Shown piece after piece: positions 22,801 to 37,800 of a stretch of DNA of 64,000 bases. The notes under the pieces were generated by a model, which had not been told where the DNA came from, made no database searches, and saw only the letters and a list, made by a program, of their open reading frames with translations. The first letter of the stretch is position 1; the number at the start of each line of letters is the position of its first letter. Location of the stretch: the NCBI GenBank assembly GCA_000149265.1, contig CH001352.1, forward strand, positions 493,541 through 557,540, given 5' to 3'. The stretch is from Ciona savignyi. Its lineage: Eukaryota > Chordata > Ascidiacea > Phlebobranchia > Cionidae. The translations under genes and the position numbers were made by a program.

Positions 22801-25800
22801 ACTCAGCAAAAAAGGTACGAATACAAATATTTCAACCTGCCGCGTCAAAATTACTCAGAGGCAGTAAAGCTATGTAACCAGCAAGGAAATGGTTATCATT
22901 TGGTGAAGGTTAACAGCTCAGTTATCCAGTCTGACATTGATAACCAGATTCGACATTGGCATGATGAATTCGACGTAAATTCTTGGGAGTGGAGTTGGGA
23001 AGCTGGATATTGGGCTGGAGGTTAGATAGAAAATAGTGAATTTTGTACGTTAAGAATAAATGATAAGAGGTTTTGCAACCATGACAGGGATAAAATTGGT
23101 CACTATGAGTGTTATTAAAATGGCAGAAAAAGAAAAAAACAACCAAACTGCATTTCACATTTTAATATTAGTTCTGTGCTCTTCATTGACTTTACATAAA
23201 CTAAAAAATACTTAAACTGTTTTTTTTGTTCTCATTAATGCATTTCACAACAAATCCCAAAGCTGAATTTAATAATCATATTCTTAATACATTCGTGTTG
23301 ACTACGTATGATAGGCATAGAGTATAACAGTGCACCAATCTCAGTAAAGCAAATTTTGATTTGATACTGTACAACTGAAGGTGTTACAAAAATGAAATTC
23401 TCAATATATTGTGTACAAGTTTTGATAAAATACAGTTTTAAACTGAGAAGTCTTAAGAAATTTTATAAATATATTGTTTCCAGGTGATAATAGCGAGGGA
23501 AATTGGTTCTGGCTGGATGGAACAACACTTATACTGACATCAAGTGGTCCATTTTCATATGAAAATTGGCTGGGCGATCTGTATTCAAACAAAAACACCT
23601 CCTATGCCCTTCAGATCAGATCCTTGGACACTTACTTTGACCATGAAAACAATGTAACGTACACTAATAACACTGGAAAGTGGGTTCCTGCGCTAATGTG
23701 GGAAAAGAAAGGATTCATTTGCCAAAAATGTAACTTGTGATGTCTTTATTTATATGGGGTTTGTGGTTGTATATGTTATTATGGGTTTCATTTGATTATT
23801 AAAGAAACACATTCATATCCAGTTTTTTGGGTAGAACGGGGTATCGAATCAGGTTGGAACTTATTTCTAACTGACATGTTGATTTTTAAAAGTTAATTTT
23901 AAACGATGACATAATAGCTTGATGTTCTATAACACTAAGTTCCTCTTTTTTTTCATGTAAATTTTTTGGAAACAAAATGTTTACACTAAACATTTACGCT
24001 TTTAATTTCAGTGTACGACCCCTGCGAAAGCCAGCCATGCTTAAATTCCGGAACATGTGTGTTAAAATTCAACTTGACACAGACTTTGTACGAATGTGAA
24101 TGTTTAAAAGACTTTTATGGGGACTTCTGTCAATATGGTAAACCAAAATTTAGTTATGGTGCAAAAAGTAGTCCGTAAAAATCACATATTTATTATGTGG
24201 CTAGCTTATGCCCATACAAGCATAAAAGGATGGCTCAGCAACTTAAAATGTACATTTACCTTTCAGCCGAAGGGTTGAGGGTTCGAAACTGGTCGCAAGC
24301 TAGTCAGTTGCGTCCTTGGGCAAGGAACTTAACAGACATTAACTGAACCCAGCAGATTAATGGGTTTTACTAAATTGAAGGAACGTCTCAATCATACACA
24401 ACACATTGAAATAGCTACGGTAACCCGACGGTGGGCGCGAGGTGATCTGACGATTGCCTGTGTGTTAACCCCCTTGGTTTTCCTATTCACAGGAATAAAC
24501 ATAAATAACTATCCTATTCTAAAATGTACTTCTAACCGGCCCTGTCTGGTAACAAATTACACAACCGACTAGCTAGCGACCAGTTTTGCACCTGCAAACC
24601 TTTCGATTGATAGGCGACGCACTTAACCGTCATACTAACCAGCCATACAATCATTCTTGTGTTTGCCGTGCAAGTGGTCTCTACATATTTAGACCATTGT
24701 TTAAACTAAACAACATAATTTTTTCTATTTGATGTTAGATTCTTGCTCCATAAATCCTTGTCAAAATGGTGGGACATGTGTGCCACTGGATTCTGAATGT
24801 GAAACGAATATTATTGGTAAGTAATGAATTTTAGATGTTGTTACTGATACTGTATACACTATTTCAAAAATAATCGACTTTAAATATTCTTGGATGCGTT
24901 AAAATAGACTTTTATTTTATAATCAACTTGAGAAATCTTTGTTTTGCTGTTTATCCCATTTAATCCAATTTTGTAATATAACATATGTATAACCATTTGC
25001 ATATTGCATTTTTAAGTTTACCACACACTTTTGTTATAGGCTTATGTGAAATAATTTTGATTTAAACACTTTTCAAGGTTTGTTTTTAATTTTTATATGT
25101 AATGGTGTGGGGGTCACATCTGGCTATACCCACACTAATTAATTTATTCAATTATAGAAGTGTTTTACGGACTGTTGTTTTGCTGTCCTATTTCCACATT
25201 TTCTAGAAGGTCTTGCTGCGTGTTTTTATCATAGAGACAAAAATAAACTAAACTAAAAGTACCATATAAAGCTTTATAAATTAAACAAAATATTAATATT
25301 CACTTTTAATAGAAGGTAGTGGTACAGATCAATGTATGGAAACAAACATTACATACATGTGCTTGTGTGGAGAAGGATTCTTTGGGACTAATTGTACTGA
25401 AGGTGAATTTCATATTTGTGGTTAGGTTGTTGTAAAAAATATAATTTTGGTCGGATCATATGGTTTATTGTTTTTTCAGCTATAACACTTGTTGCTACCT
25501 ACTTAATTCTGCCTTTGCAAAGGCTCTGAGTGGCCACTTTTTTTCATTAGATAAACTTATAAGTAGATTGCCTTGCCTTTCGATATAGGTTGTGTTGCCG
25601 TGTGTTGTGTATGATTAAAACATTGTTCAATTTGTTGGAACCCATCATTTTACTGGGTTCAAGTGCCTTGCAGTGATACATCTGATTAGCAAGATTCGAT
25701 GTTGCAACCCTCCGTCTATAAGGCGATGCACTAACCCACTAGACTAAATAGTCAGACTTAGACTAATACATGTCTATGTCTACTTCAAACCCATATACAA

Positions 25801-28800
25801 AATTCAGTTTTGTTTTAGATATTTGCACCACCAATCCATGCTTAAACAACGGAACATGCACTTCAAATGAAACTGATTATCAATGCTCATGTTACGATGG
25901 TTATTATGGAAAGAACTGCTCATTGGGTACACCAAAAATCCTTTTTTACGCATTTTATTATCAGCTAAATTCTCATGACTTATTTAATTTTTTTTTATTA
26001 AAAAGAAGGAAGAAAATGTGGTAGAGTGGTTGTTACATTGCAGATAATTGTACCTTGTTAGAGTAGTGGCTGCAATTATACTAATATATTCCCATTTGTA
26101 ATGTTGGTTACTATAGAAAAAACTGAGGTAAGCATGTGATAGGGATAGATATTTATGTTGTTAATAGTGTTTGCACCTCAAAGGTTAAGCTGTAGAAAAA
26201 TGGAAATATTTTTGTTTGATGTCTTTGTTTGATTATTTTGATACATATGATTTAAGTTCAAATTTATTTTAGATATTTGCACCACCAACCCATGCTTAAA
26301 CAACGGAACATGCACTTCAAATGGAACTAACTATCAATGCTTATGTTATGATGGTTATTATGGAAAGAACTGCTCATTGGGTAACTTATTTAGGATTTAG
26401 AAAACTATTTTAGGATTTAAATTGATTTGTATATCTAACTTGAAACTCCTTTTTTGTTTTGAATTACCGCTTTTTATAACTTGGTAATTTTTTCAATAGA
26501 TCCGTGCTCAATTGTACCATGTGAAAACAATGGGAATTGCACTGTGCATGATTCAAGTTATAAATGTGAATGTGGGGATGGGTTCTTTGGAAAGAATTGT
26601 TCACTTGGTAAGTCAATTTGCATTCAAATCATCAGTCTGTGCTTCTGTAGTGTGTGGTGTGCCTGCGATTTATGTTTCGCAGATTTAATAAATTACACTA
26701 TTTTCAAAACTTATTAGAACATTGTAAAACCGACATATTCCAACAAAGTGAAATAATTATTTTTCAAACAAGTATGCTATGTCACAACTAGATTGTAGAT
26801 CTTAAATAAAAAAGTTTAATTATGTTCGCAGTTGTCTCTAATTATAGGTCTTAAATGGTTTAGCTGGGACTTCATTATATGTCTTAAATGGATTTAGCTG
26901 AAGATATTTATGTTTATCCCTGTGAATGGGAAAACCAAGGGGGGTTAACACACAGGCAATCGTTAGATTACCTCGTGGCCACCGTCGGTTTGCAGTGTGT
27001 TGAGTATGATTCACATGTACCATTTAATAACGTAGAACCTATTAATCCGCTGGGTTTTGTCCGTTAAGTATGTCTGGGCAATATCCATTAAGTACCTTGC
27101 CCAAGGAAACAACCGACTAGCTAGCGACTAGGCGACGCACTAAACCACTAGAATAATCTGTCGGACTTATTGTCCCAGTAGCTCATAATTGCTAATTGTA
27201 CTATTACCAATCTTGGAGTATCCAAATATGTTAAATATTAGTTTAATGTCTTAGTTTTAGATATTTGCACCACTAATCCATGCTTGAACAACGGAACATG
27301 CACTCCAAATGGAACTGATTATCAATGCTCATGTAATGATGGATATTATGGAAAAAACTGCTCATTGGGTAACTTAGAAAACTATTACATGATTTAAATT
27401 GATTTTGTACATGCTAAAGTCAAGGTCCCCATAAATATATATTAATATATATGCAATGAGGGGTGGAATAATAACAAGATTTAACTATATACCAAACACC
27501 ACATAGATGTATAAAGATTTAAGGGAACTGCTCAAAATATTAAAAATTTAGTAACTTTTTTATATATATTCCTGATATTCGTTAGATCAATTGTTTTAAT
27601 TATCACCTTTTATAACTTGTTATTTTCCTATTAGATCCATGCTCAATAGAGCCGTGTGAAAACAACGGGAATTGTACCGTAAACAATGCAACTTATGAGT
27701 GCGAATGTGGGGATGGGTTCTTCGGGATGAATTGCTCACTTGGTAAATAAACTTTTTCTAGTTTTATTCAATTTCTACTTTTAACACTGCTTTGTTGATT
27801 TGAAATTTAAAATTCTTACAAAGATGAAAATACATATTTTTTCCTTTTCCAAGAATTCTAACTCTTCCTTATTGAGCCAGCAATATACACATATAAATAT
27901 GTGGTAGATTAAATAATAGTGTAATATTCCTTTCTGTTTTCCAGATGGCTGCTCACAAAACCCTTGTGAGAATGGGGGAATTTGCAATGTGAGTGGAAAC
28001 TCCTACACATGTGACTGCACTTTTAGCTACACAGGCAAAAATTGCACAAAAGGTTTGTAAATTTGTATCAACAGATTTTAATATGCATTCCTGAATAAGA
28101 TTACAGTGGAATCCAGAAAATAAACCATTGGTTAATACATCCCTTGTTAAGACAGCTAACTTACTTATATGTTATATAACATGGAGTCATGAACAAAGTT
28201 TTCCATTTATTTCCCATTATAAAACCATATTTATTACACTCAAGTATTGCTTTCACTTTGGATTTCTCATGCACAAATTAGTCTGGTGGTTAGGTGCGTC
28301 ACCTTTCAGCCCAAGGGTTGAAGGTACAAAACTGGTCAATAGCTAGTCAGCTGTGTCCTTGGGCAAGACATGAAACGGGCATTGCCTAAACCCAGCGAAT
28401 TAATGGGTTCTACTATATTGAAGAAACGTGTGAATCAAACATAACACACTGCAATAGCTCCTAAGCAGGAAAATTGTTGTATTAGTTTACTTTTCCACTG
28501 TTTAAATAGTTTACTGTTCATATATTTTTCAGAAAACTTTGTTAACTCAACAATTGGTTATTCAATTCATGTTAATGGAGATGTGTCCATCAACTTTCAA
28601 AAGTCAAGTATGGAATGCATAGGTCTTGATGGTGGGCTCGCGATTGTTAAGAATTCAACGGTTCAAGACCTGATTGAAACCTATATTTCAAATGTACATG
28701 GAAATAAATTCTGGATTGGCGCAAGAAATGTCTCCGGCGGTAATTTGACTTAAATTTTAAAATTATACTATTTTGGTATAAGATAATCAGCTTGTCTGGG

Positions 28801-31800
28801 TATTTAATTCAATCAGAGCATCGGCGGTGTGCAAGTTGCTAAAAGGTTGAACCAGCAGCTGGATAGATGGCAGATACAGACTGAAAACAGTGGAGTATTG
28901 TAAAAAGAAATGTCTTATTAAAGAAACGTCTTATTCATATACAACACACTGTAATAGCTCCGGTAATAGTGGGCGCAAGCTAATAAGATAATAGCCCATG
29001 TGATAACACCCTTGCATCTTTGGATTAACTGGGATAAAACATGAATGTCCTATCCTGAAACAGGAGTTATAACTCTGTTAAATATCAGATAATATTGTGT
29101 GCACAGTCATATTGGTTAGCTATTGCATGGATTTTTATAATGTTAACATATTTTTTATCCATACATTTGAACCCACTGACCAAAGGCAGCCTATGTGTTT
29201 AGTGGCTTTATCATAACAATGTTATGTATGATTCAAGCATTCCTTTAATTTAGTAGAATTAATTATGCTGCTGGGATCGGTCAATGTTCGTTAAGTGCCT
29301 TTCCCAAGGACACAACCGACTAGATAGCGACCAGTTTTGAACCTCCAATCCTTCGGCGGAAAGGCAACACACTAAACCACTGAACTAACCAGTCAATAAC
29401 ATAATCAAAAAAACATAAACTAGTTTATATTTATTTTTTGAACAACAGAATGGGTTTGGCTAGATGGCAGCACGATTCTTGAAGGAGATTTCCAGAAATG
29501 GACTCCTGATCTGCGAAATTATTCAGGGGATTGCTTATCCCTGCAGAGATGTGTTTATTGATGAATTTTATTGGATTCCTATGGATTGTGAAGCACAATT
29601 GGGATACGTGTGTGAAAAATCAGGTAACATGGTGAAAGTGTTTTTATTCAAACAATATTATTGCATGCACAGATGGCATTACAGTATCACAATTTAAAAA
29701 AAGCATAGATGATTCTTGTGCAAGCAATTGTGCACACGCAGTTTCAAAAGTTTAACCACCTTAGCCCTTAAGATCATCCACAGTGTCCGATGGTAAACAA
29801 ATTTTAAGTTTAAAAAACAGATCATGATGTTATATCTTGTTTCTTTTGATTAATATATGATTGGATATTCATGTTTACCACCATGAATGGTAAAACATAG
29901 GCGGCTTTATCACACCGGTAATTTAATAAAAGTTTGTTAATTTTTTTAATCTTTAACAGTTTAGCCTGGGCACGAATACTTTATGTTTAAAGAGACTTAA
30001 CTTAAATTTTTACAGCTAATGGTAAAGACTCTTGTATGTCATCACCTTGTTTAAACAATGGACTCTGTGTTAGTAGTGGTGCTCATTTCTACTGCAACTG
30101 CTCAGGAACCTTTGGGGGAACTTTTTGTGAAATACCATTGTTTGTTCCAGGTAAGGTATAATTTGTCCGGCCCGTTGGTCTAACGGTTAAGTGCGCCTTT
30201 TAATCGAAAGGTTGAAGGTGCGAAACTGGTCGCTAGCTAGTCGGTTGTGTCCTTGGGCAACGATTGCCCGTGTGTTAACCCCCTTGGTTTTCCCATTTAC
30301 TGGGATAAAGATGAATATCCTATCCTATCCTATCCTATAATGTTGATTTTACATTAAATACAATTCTTTAGTTCAAGAATAGCTAAACTACAGTATTTTA
30401 ATTGTATTTGTAATAGTTCCACGTTACCATAGTCATAGTTCTGAGCTATTACAGTGTGTTTTGTATGATGACAAAATTGGATAACTTGCAATTTTCTTCA
30501 GCCAATTAAATTGCAATGAATTCAATCAGTTTGATAAGGGCTTTAATTAAAAACCTTATCTTAGCCAAGTTGTAATGGGTTGTGTTTTACCAAATCCAAA
30601 TTTACCCAACATTTGGATTTCTCCAGTTCACATGGGTCAAACTGTTGGGCATTTAAACAAAGCCCTCCCCCCACCTAAGTTGGTATGAAACTGAAAAAAA
30701 CTTTTGCTTAATGAATAGGCATTTCTTGGTATGACCCCTATGGACACAACCATAATGGCCATGGTCACACTTTTCAACCAAGTATAATTACTGTACTGCA
30801 TATGCAGTACATGTTACTTTAGTGTATAATGCACTAATAACAACAATAAAAATTGCGATAAATTATTTTTCAGGCGTTCCCTCACCATTTGAGCCATGGC
30901 TTATTGCTGTGATAGTGATCTCTAGCGCATTGTTGCTTCTTGCCATTGGCTTCCTCTGTTACTTTGTGCAGTAAGAACCTATTTGTTTTACAACCGTTTC
31001 AACCTAATTAAGTAATGTTTACCAACCAAAGTCATTCAGATTTAGTCATCCGATTTCTGCCAAAAAATAATATGAAACATAATATCACTGTTGACTGTAG
31101 AAGTTAAGCTTTACCATAGTATAAGTTTAGTTTAGAATGAAAGACACAAGAAATATTATAAAAAAAGTCAATTTTAATCAGATCCTTTTTCAGTCGGTAC
31201 CGGCAAAAGAAAAAGAGAGAGTTGAAAAAACTAACCACTTTTCATCTGGGTAACTTGATATAGAAAGAAACCTATGCCATATGATTTCTGAATATTGTTT
31301 ATTTTAACTTAAAGATTGAGTATTCCAAACCCAAATTGCAAACCTACTTTTAATTAATGCTTATGCATTATAGAAATTTTCTTTTATTGTAGTGTTCCCT
31401 ATATTTATGCCCTACTCAAGAATACAAGTAACGCATTAAGCTAGATTCATCAACCCAGGTAGTCTGGTGGTTTAGTGTGGCGCCCTTCAGCCGAAAGGTT
31501 GCTAGTACGTAACTGGTTGCAAGCTAGTCAGTGGTGTCCTTGGGCAAGGCACTTAAGGGACATTGCCTGAACGCAGCGAATTATTGGGTTCTACCATATT
31601 GAAGGAATGTCTCAATTATACAACACACTGCAATAGCTCCGGTAACCCGACGGTGGGCGCGAGGTGGTCTGACGATTACCCGTGTGTTAACCCCTTGGTT
31701 TTCTCATTGAGGGTGATAAACATTAATACCCTATCCTATCCTATACTAACCCAATTGTTGTCGATGGGTAGGATGCTAACAATTATTCACACATTGGAAA

Positions 31801-34800
31801 ATGGAGGGGTTCGTGAAACTGGAATTTTCATGCACACCCGCTGTCTACATAGTGTGTACTCTTATTTTAAGTAATCAAGTGTTTTTAAACAATTTTTTAG
31901 CCTTTACACTTTTATATAAAAAAATAATGCAAAAAAAAAAGGGAAATATTATTAGGATAAAATAAACACATCAATTAATGATAGGTACAGCATTAACTGA
32001 TATTGCTAATTTCAGACCACACATTTTAATTGGCTAGTTCAAGACAGTAAATTTATTTTCATGTGAAAATAGGACAACCCTAAAAATTGATTTTGAATTA
32101 AACTTTTTAATATATGTGAACAAAAGAATATATTTCTCCAGGAAACTATGACAACAGTTCCTTCCACCCAGCAAGTAACCCGCAATCGAACAGGATCCCA
32201 TCAGATCGATTGCCCAATAAATACACTGAGTTTTCATCTTTCAATAACCGTGCGTTTATATCTCAATTTGAGGTGAGTTTATTACTCTGTTGACTGTTGT
32301 TTTGTTGTTAATTAACTATTAACACCTGTGAGTAATAATAAATGCATGTATGCAATCGGTTTTAAGTACTGTAGTTTTGCCGTTTTTCCTACCCCTTTTT
32401 TAAATAACTCACAATTCTTTTTATGAAGGAGCGAATAAAAACAAAAAACTCCAAAAATTACAATAATTTCAAACTGTTTTATGTTACCTTCACTTTCAGG
32501 ACATAACGAATATTTCATCGACAATTCCATTGCCTGCTACAGCTGCGAAGTCCTTGCACAATAAAACAAAGAACCGATATGCAAATGTTTATCCAAGTAA
32601 GCTGTATTTATGTCGCTTTTGGTGTTTTTTAATGTTTGATTATCTGCTTCCCTATTTTTTTATTTTAAGAAACCATGTTTTGTGTTTTAGCATACTTTTT
32701 GTAGTTTTACTTGTTAAATGAGGTTAATTCCTCCAATAACACTATGTCAAAGTTATATTAATAGCCAATGTGCTGGCTTTTGGGAGACTTTCACATTTTT
32801 ATGGCATTAAAATCACAGGAGACTATGTTTCACTTTTAACCTACATGTAAAAAATACCTTTTAATTTCTTAATAACTAATTATTACACTTTGATTTTTTA
32901 GGTGACAATCAAAGGGTTATATTGCATGGAGAGAATGGGTCAGATTATATCAATGCAAGTTTCATAGAAGTAAGTGATTGCATCAACATAATATTTAAAT
33001 TAATCAAGTTTGAAACTGATCTCTAACCGGTTATTTGGTTTGTCCTTGGCCAAGGCACTTAACAAACTTTGCCTGAACTCAGTGAAATGATGTGTTCTAC
33101 CAAATTGAAGGAACATGTGAATCATACACAACACACTGCAATAGCTCAAGTAACCCGACGGTGGACGCAAGGTGATCTCACGATTGTTCGTATTTTAACG
33201 CCCATTGCGTTTTCCCATTCAGAGAGATGAACATAAATATTCTATCCTATTCTATAATATCCTACATTTTAATAGTTGATTTAATTGGGTTATTATATAA
33301 ATTTTATTTATAGTTGACGTAAAATTTTATTAACACAAGCAAATAAAATCCTGACTGTAATTTATTTTATACTGCCAGACGATTTTAAATGCTTCTTAAA
33401 ATAAAAGTAATGGTGTAAAACTTAGTTTCATTACAGTATGTTGTTGAATCTTGGAAATTGTTATATATAATCATTTGCCTGATGACTGTAATAAATAAAT
33501 TTGTAAATTTTTACATTGAAAACAAGTCACAACATTACACTGTAGTTTTGTTGTAATTTGTTGACGCAACATTAAATTAATGTTATTTAAATTCATAAAT
33601 TATTGAATTTTCATTTTAAAATTAAGCCACAGATTCACAACATGATTAAATTTGTTGACGTCATTTTCAGTCGTATAAAATGCAAAAGAAGTTTATCGCT
33701 GCGCAAGGTCCAACTCGAGAAACTACGGTTGATTTCTGGAGGATGATTTGGCAGCAAAACTGCCAGATCATCGTTATGCTTACCAATCTATTTGAAGATG
33801 GAAGGGTAAATGATTAGTCAATCTCATTTTTTTAAGTAAATTGAGGAAGAAAAAAGTTGTCTTAATTAAGGGAAAAATAGTTTTAATTAAAAAAATTGTC
33901 TTAAGGTGTAAGTATTAGACTTAATTTTCTATTTTTCAGTGAATTGAGGACAATTAAATTAATTTTAAAAACAAGTCGTATGATTCTGTTTATTTAAAAT
34001 TACAAGAGCTACGTGTCATCCATTAATACAGTACTTCCTATAACAGTAACATGTTAATGTTAAGAAATTTCACAGAAGAACCGGAAGCCAATTTTAATAA
34101 GTTGCTAACTGGAAATCAGTAATTTCCTACAAAAAAATCTTTTTTAATCGGGAAATATATTTCTTAAGATAACTTATAATAGGCCTGTAAAATAAAAAGC
34201 ATTGAGATCATAATTACCTTATTGCTAGTACCTTGTGTGTGTTAAATAAATGGTTGAACAAAAACTAAAGCATATCTATATCGTGTACCCCGTTATCTTC
34301 TGTTTTCTGATAACTGGCGTATTGTATTTTATTTATTGTGTTATATCGCCCATTTGGCTTTCCACCAATTTAGATAAACATAAGTAACTTATTCTACATT
34401 TTTTAATATCTTCTATTTTCTGATAATTGGCGTATTGTATTCTAATAATTGTGTTATATCGCTCATTAGGCTTTTCACCATTAGATAAACATAAGTAACT
34501 TATTCTACATTTTTTCTAAATAAAATTACTTTAAAGCAGCACTCAAACACACAATCGTCATGTCTGTTGTTGCAGCAAAAATGTGAAAGATATTGGCCAG
34601 ACATGGGGTTTTTTAATCATTTTGGTCCAATCAATGTTCAAGCAAGGGATGAGATAATCAACAGGAGTTACGCTGTCCGAACCTTTGATGTCTTCACTGC
34701 TGATGCAAAGAAAGAAGATGTAAGAAGGCAATTTTTTATTTTTTGGGATAAGTTGAAATTTAAATGCTCGGTATTTGTTAGGCATAAGAAATACTTCTAC

Positions 34801-37800
34801 AAATCCCAACAGAGCAAAAACCAAATGATCAAATTTTGATCTTAATTAAATTTTATTCGCTCATTATTTTTTCTTTGCTTAGGTTTGACGGCCACGTTCG
34901 CTATATTTATTAAGTGATATCCTTTTTTTAAGGACGTGTTTAACACTCTTCGTTTTGCCGTCTTGTCCTGTTTCTGTGCAGTGTTTATATTCGTTTGCCA
35001 TTTTTTAATACTAAGGCAAAAAAATGAATAAATAAACTAAACTAAACTAAAATAATTCTTAAAAATAATTGTCATATTCTTACAAATATTTATTAATTTT
35101 TTATTGGATTTTCTAATAATTGGTCTTTCACAAAGTAAAGGAAACCATCTTAAATAATATATAAAACAACACTTTGCAATAGTTCCACTAACCTGATTGT
35201 GGGGCTGTGGGCATGAGGTATTTCCCCAATTGCCCATGTTTGAATGTCCCTGCATAAACATATTCATCCTATCCTATCTTATTCACCCTTTATGTCCAAA
35301 CCAGCTGCGCCATTTTATCCTTTGGACAAGGCATTTAGTGAAAGCCTGAACTGAGTGGATTAGTTGGTTTGCTTCAGTACCGCATCAATCATTTGCATCA
35401 GACTGCAATAGTTTTGGTAACTTGACAGTGCTTGCAAGGTGATCTCATGAACCCTGCGTTTTTCCCTTCGTAATATATATAACTCATCCAAAAACAGTTT
35501 CGATGTTAGTCATGCAGGACAGTGACCCAGTTTCATTACAACTCATGGCCCGATCATGGCGTCCCGGTGTCCACTACAGCTTTCCTGGAGTTCTACGACG
35601 AAGTCATGGACACGTACCAACGGGACTGTGTCATCACGCCTATCTTAGTACACTGCAGGTGAAGTGGGATGCTTCATGTTTTGTTTGTTTAATTCAGTGG
35701 TTCCCAAAGTTTTTTTTTTAAATTCACAACAAACCCTTTTTTTATGTTTGGCGGTATAGTGAAGACTAAAAAATTAAACGACCACAATTACAAAATCCGT
35801 ATGCCGTAGTGAAAAATAGGCTTACACAGAAAAAAAATGTACCAAATTTCTTTCGCGGACCTCCTGAAAGTGCTTCACAGATCCTAAAAGGTCAGCGGAC
35901 CCCACTTTGGGAACCACTGGTTTCATTCCATCTTAGGCAGTGTACCTGCTTTGGTAATAATAGAGATCGTCAGTCGAAAGATGGCTAGATTGGAACCAGC
36001 TTATTACTTGAAATTTGTACATCATTGGGTTAAATTAAGTTAAAAACAAGATCATTATAATATAAAATACAATGCACCATCTCGGTACCCGGACAGCATA
36101 TGTTATTTTGACATATAATCGTGTTTAACTCTTTCCGTCCCAACTCGCCATATATCGCGAGTTGGTGGGAAAACATGGTATCCCGCCTGTACATAAATGG
36201 GTGCAAATCTAAAAAACGATTTCTCCGCAATGCGTAATGGTAGAGACCTCAGCTATGGCTCATTCGATCAAGGAAGCCCTATATTTTATTCTCTGTAATT
36301 TTCGTGGAGAAATATTAAAAATGCGAGGAGTGATAGCCTTTCTTTTTCAAGGCTTCGCCTCTTATTTATATCGATTTTACACGAATTTACAAGTGACTAA
36401 CTCAGCCAATAGGAGTCGCGTTAACTTGCGGAGAAGCTCTTTTTGTCAAGCAAGTCTTTCTTTACATTCTCTGTGAATTTCGTGCCGTTGAGAAAAAAAG
36501 GAGAGCGTTGGTGACGTTTTCGCAGCAGGCGTTTATGCTTCGTGTTCACCAAAGCATGAATCCAGCTGGGCCTGCTGAGCGCACGATAAAGAAAAAGGCG
36601 GCGAGACTAGCTAGTTCGGTGTGCCCTGCTTTGAAGAATATTGGATATAGTATTTGTGTTTGTTTGCTTTTGTATGCCCTTTTTACACTTCCTTCACTGT
36701 TCTTATTTATACTTTTTACTATTTTAGTTCTACAAAACTAAAAACTTCAATGCGTTTTGGTTCAATTTTTCATAATATAGTTAGAATAAAGGAAAATTTC
36801 AATTAGGAATAGTAAAAAAACTACTGAAGATACAAATACAGTTCAAATTTTCCTGAGTACAAAAACTATTAGACAATCTACATTCCAATTTTCATATTAT
36901 TTGGGCATACCAATAATTAGTGAGTATTTCGTTTGTCAGTGCACCTCAAAATTTTCGAGCAGAATTTTCTTTACATAAAAAGTGGTGTTCACTAAAGTTT
37001 ACATAATATATTCTTTATTGGAGGTAGATTATAGGTGTGCGGTTTGTTTAAAAGAGGGATAAATTATCTTTCCAACCATACTAAATATTAAATCATAGCA
37101 TAAATTTGAGAAAAACTGTGCTAATTTGAAAATGACCAAAAATTGTAAAAAACACTGCGGGACAGCATGTTTAAATTAATGCATTTGGCCGGGAGTGAAA
37201 GAGTTAAAAGCTCAATGCATTTTTTAATCCTTCGGTAATCAAATAATTATTCAGACTTACAAGTTTAAAACCTTTTGATTGTTATGACATAAGGATAAGG
37301 AATATTCTGATTGTGGTTGTGAGGTAATCAGATGATAACCTGTGTTTCTTCTGTTTTCCCGATTAGCGGATAAAACACGAATATCCTTAAATTACATGTT
37401 CTTAATGTACTTTCAAATTTTAGTTAATCACTTTGTACTTAGGCCTTGAAGTACAGGAAATTTGCTGTTAAAAACATTGCCTGTTAACAGTGTTAAACTA
37501 ACGATACCTGTGTTCACAATTCCAGCGCTGGAGTGGGCCGTACCGGTACCTTCAATAGGACTGGATAGCCTTCTGAATGAGCACAAGCAAACAGGTTCAG
37601 TGAATGTATTTGATACAGTGCTGGCAATGCGCAAACGTCGAACATTGATGGTGCAAACAGAGGTGAGAAATGAAAGGTTTAAAACACGGGTGGACAACTT
37701 CGCTTGTCAGCGTACCAGATAGGAAAAAATGAAGTTCTTGTTAGGCCGGATTATTACATGAATAGTGTTCAATATAGTAATATGTTTGGATAAAGTCTGC

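Larger units (their letters stand above)
19845..30150 (+). other. Ectodomain of the lectin-phosphatase: CTLD-EGF-CTLD-EGF(x8)-CTLD-EGF
   Basis: Approximate residues: signal peptide 1-20; CTLD1 24-176 ([22 protein letters not shown] end); EGF1 177-214; CTLD2 215-379, split over two exons (NWFWLDG, GFICQ end); EGF2 380-421; EGF3 422-477, split over two exons; EGF4-9 478-693, one exon each; CTLD3 694-820, two exons ([15 protein letters not shown] end); EGF10 821-865. CTLD1 has a QPN where calcium-dependent lectins carry EPN or QPD, and WGDD in place of WND, so sugar binding is possible but not assured. CTLD2 and CTLD3 lack a clear sugar motif. Many N-glycosylation sequons are present. EGF4, 5 and 7 are close copies of one type, EGF6 and 8 of another. 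Confidence 0.85.

Noticed and set aside
31563..31874. 103-codon plus-strand frame
   Set aside because: It reads through the SINE body; near-identical frames recur in other SINE copies (for example 50737 and 24360).
36237..36741. Small genes inside the piggyBac-type element (79 and 77 aa frames)
   Set aside because: The frames are broken by one-base indels in the second copy and show no transposase motifs.
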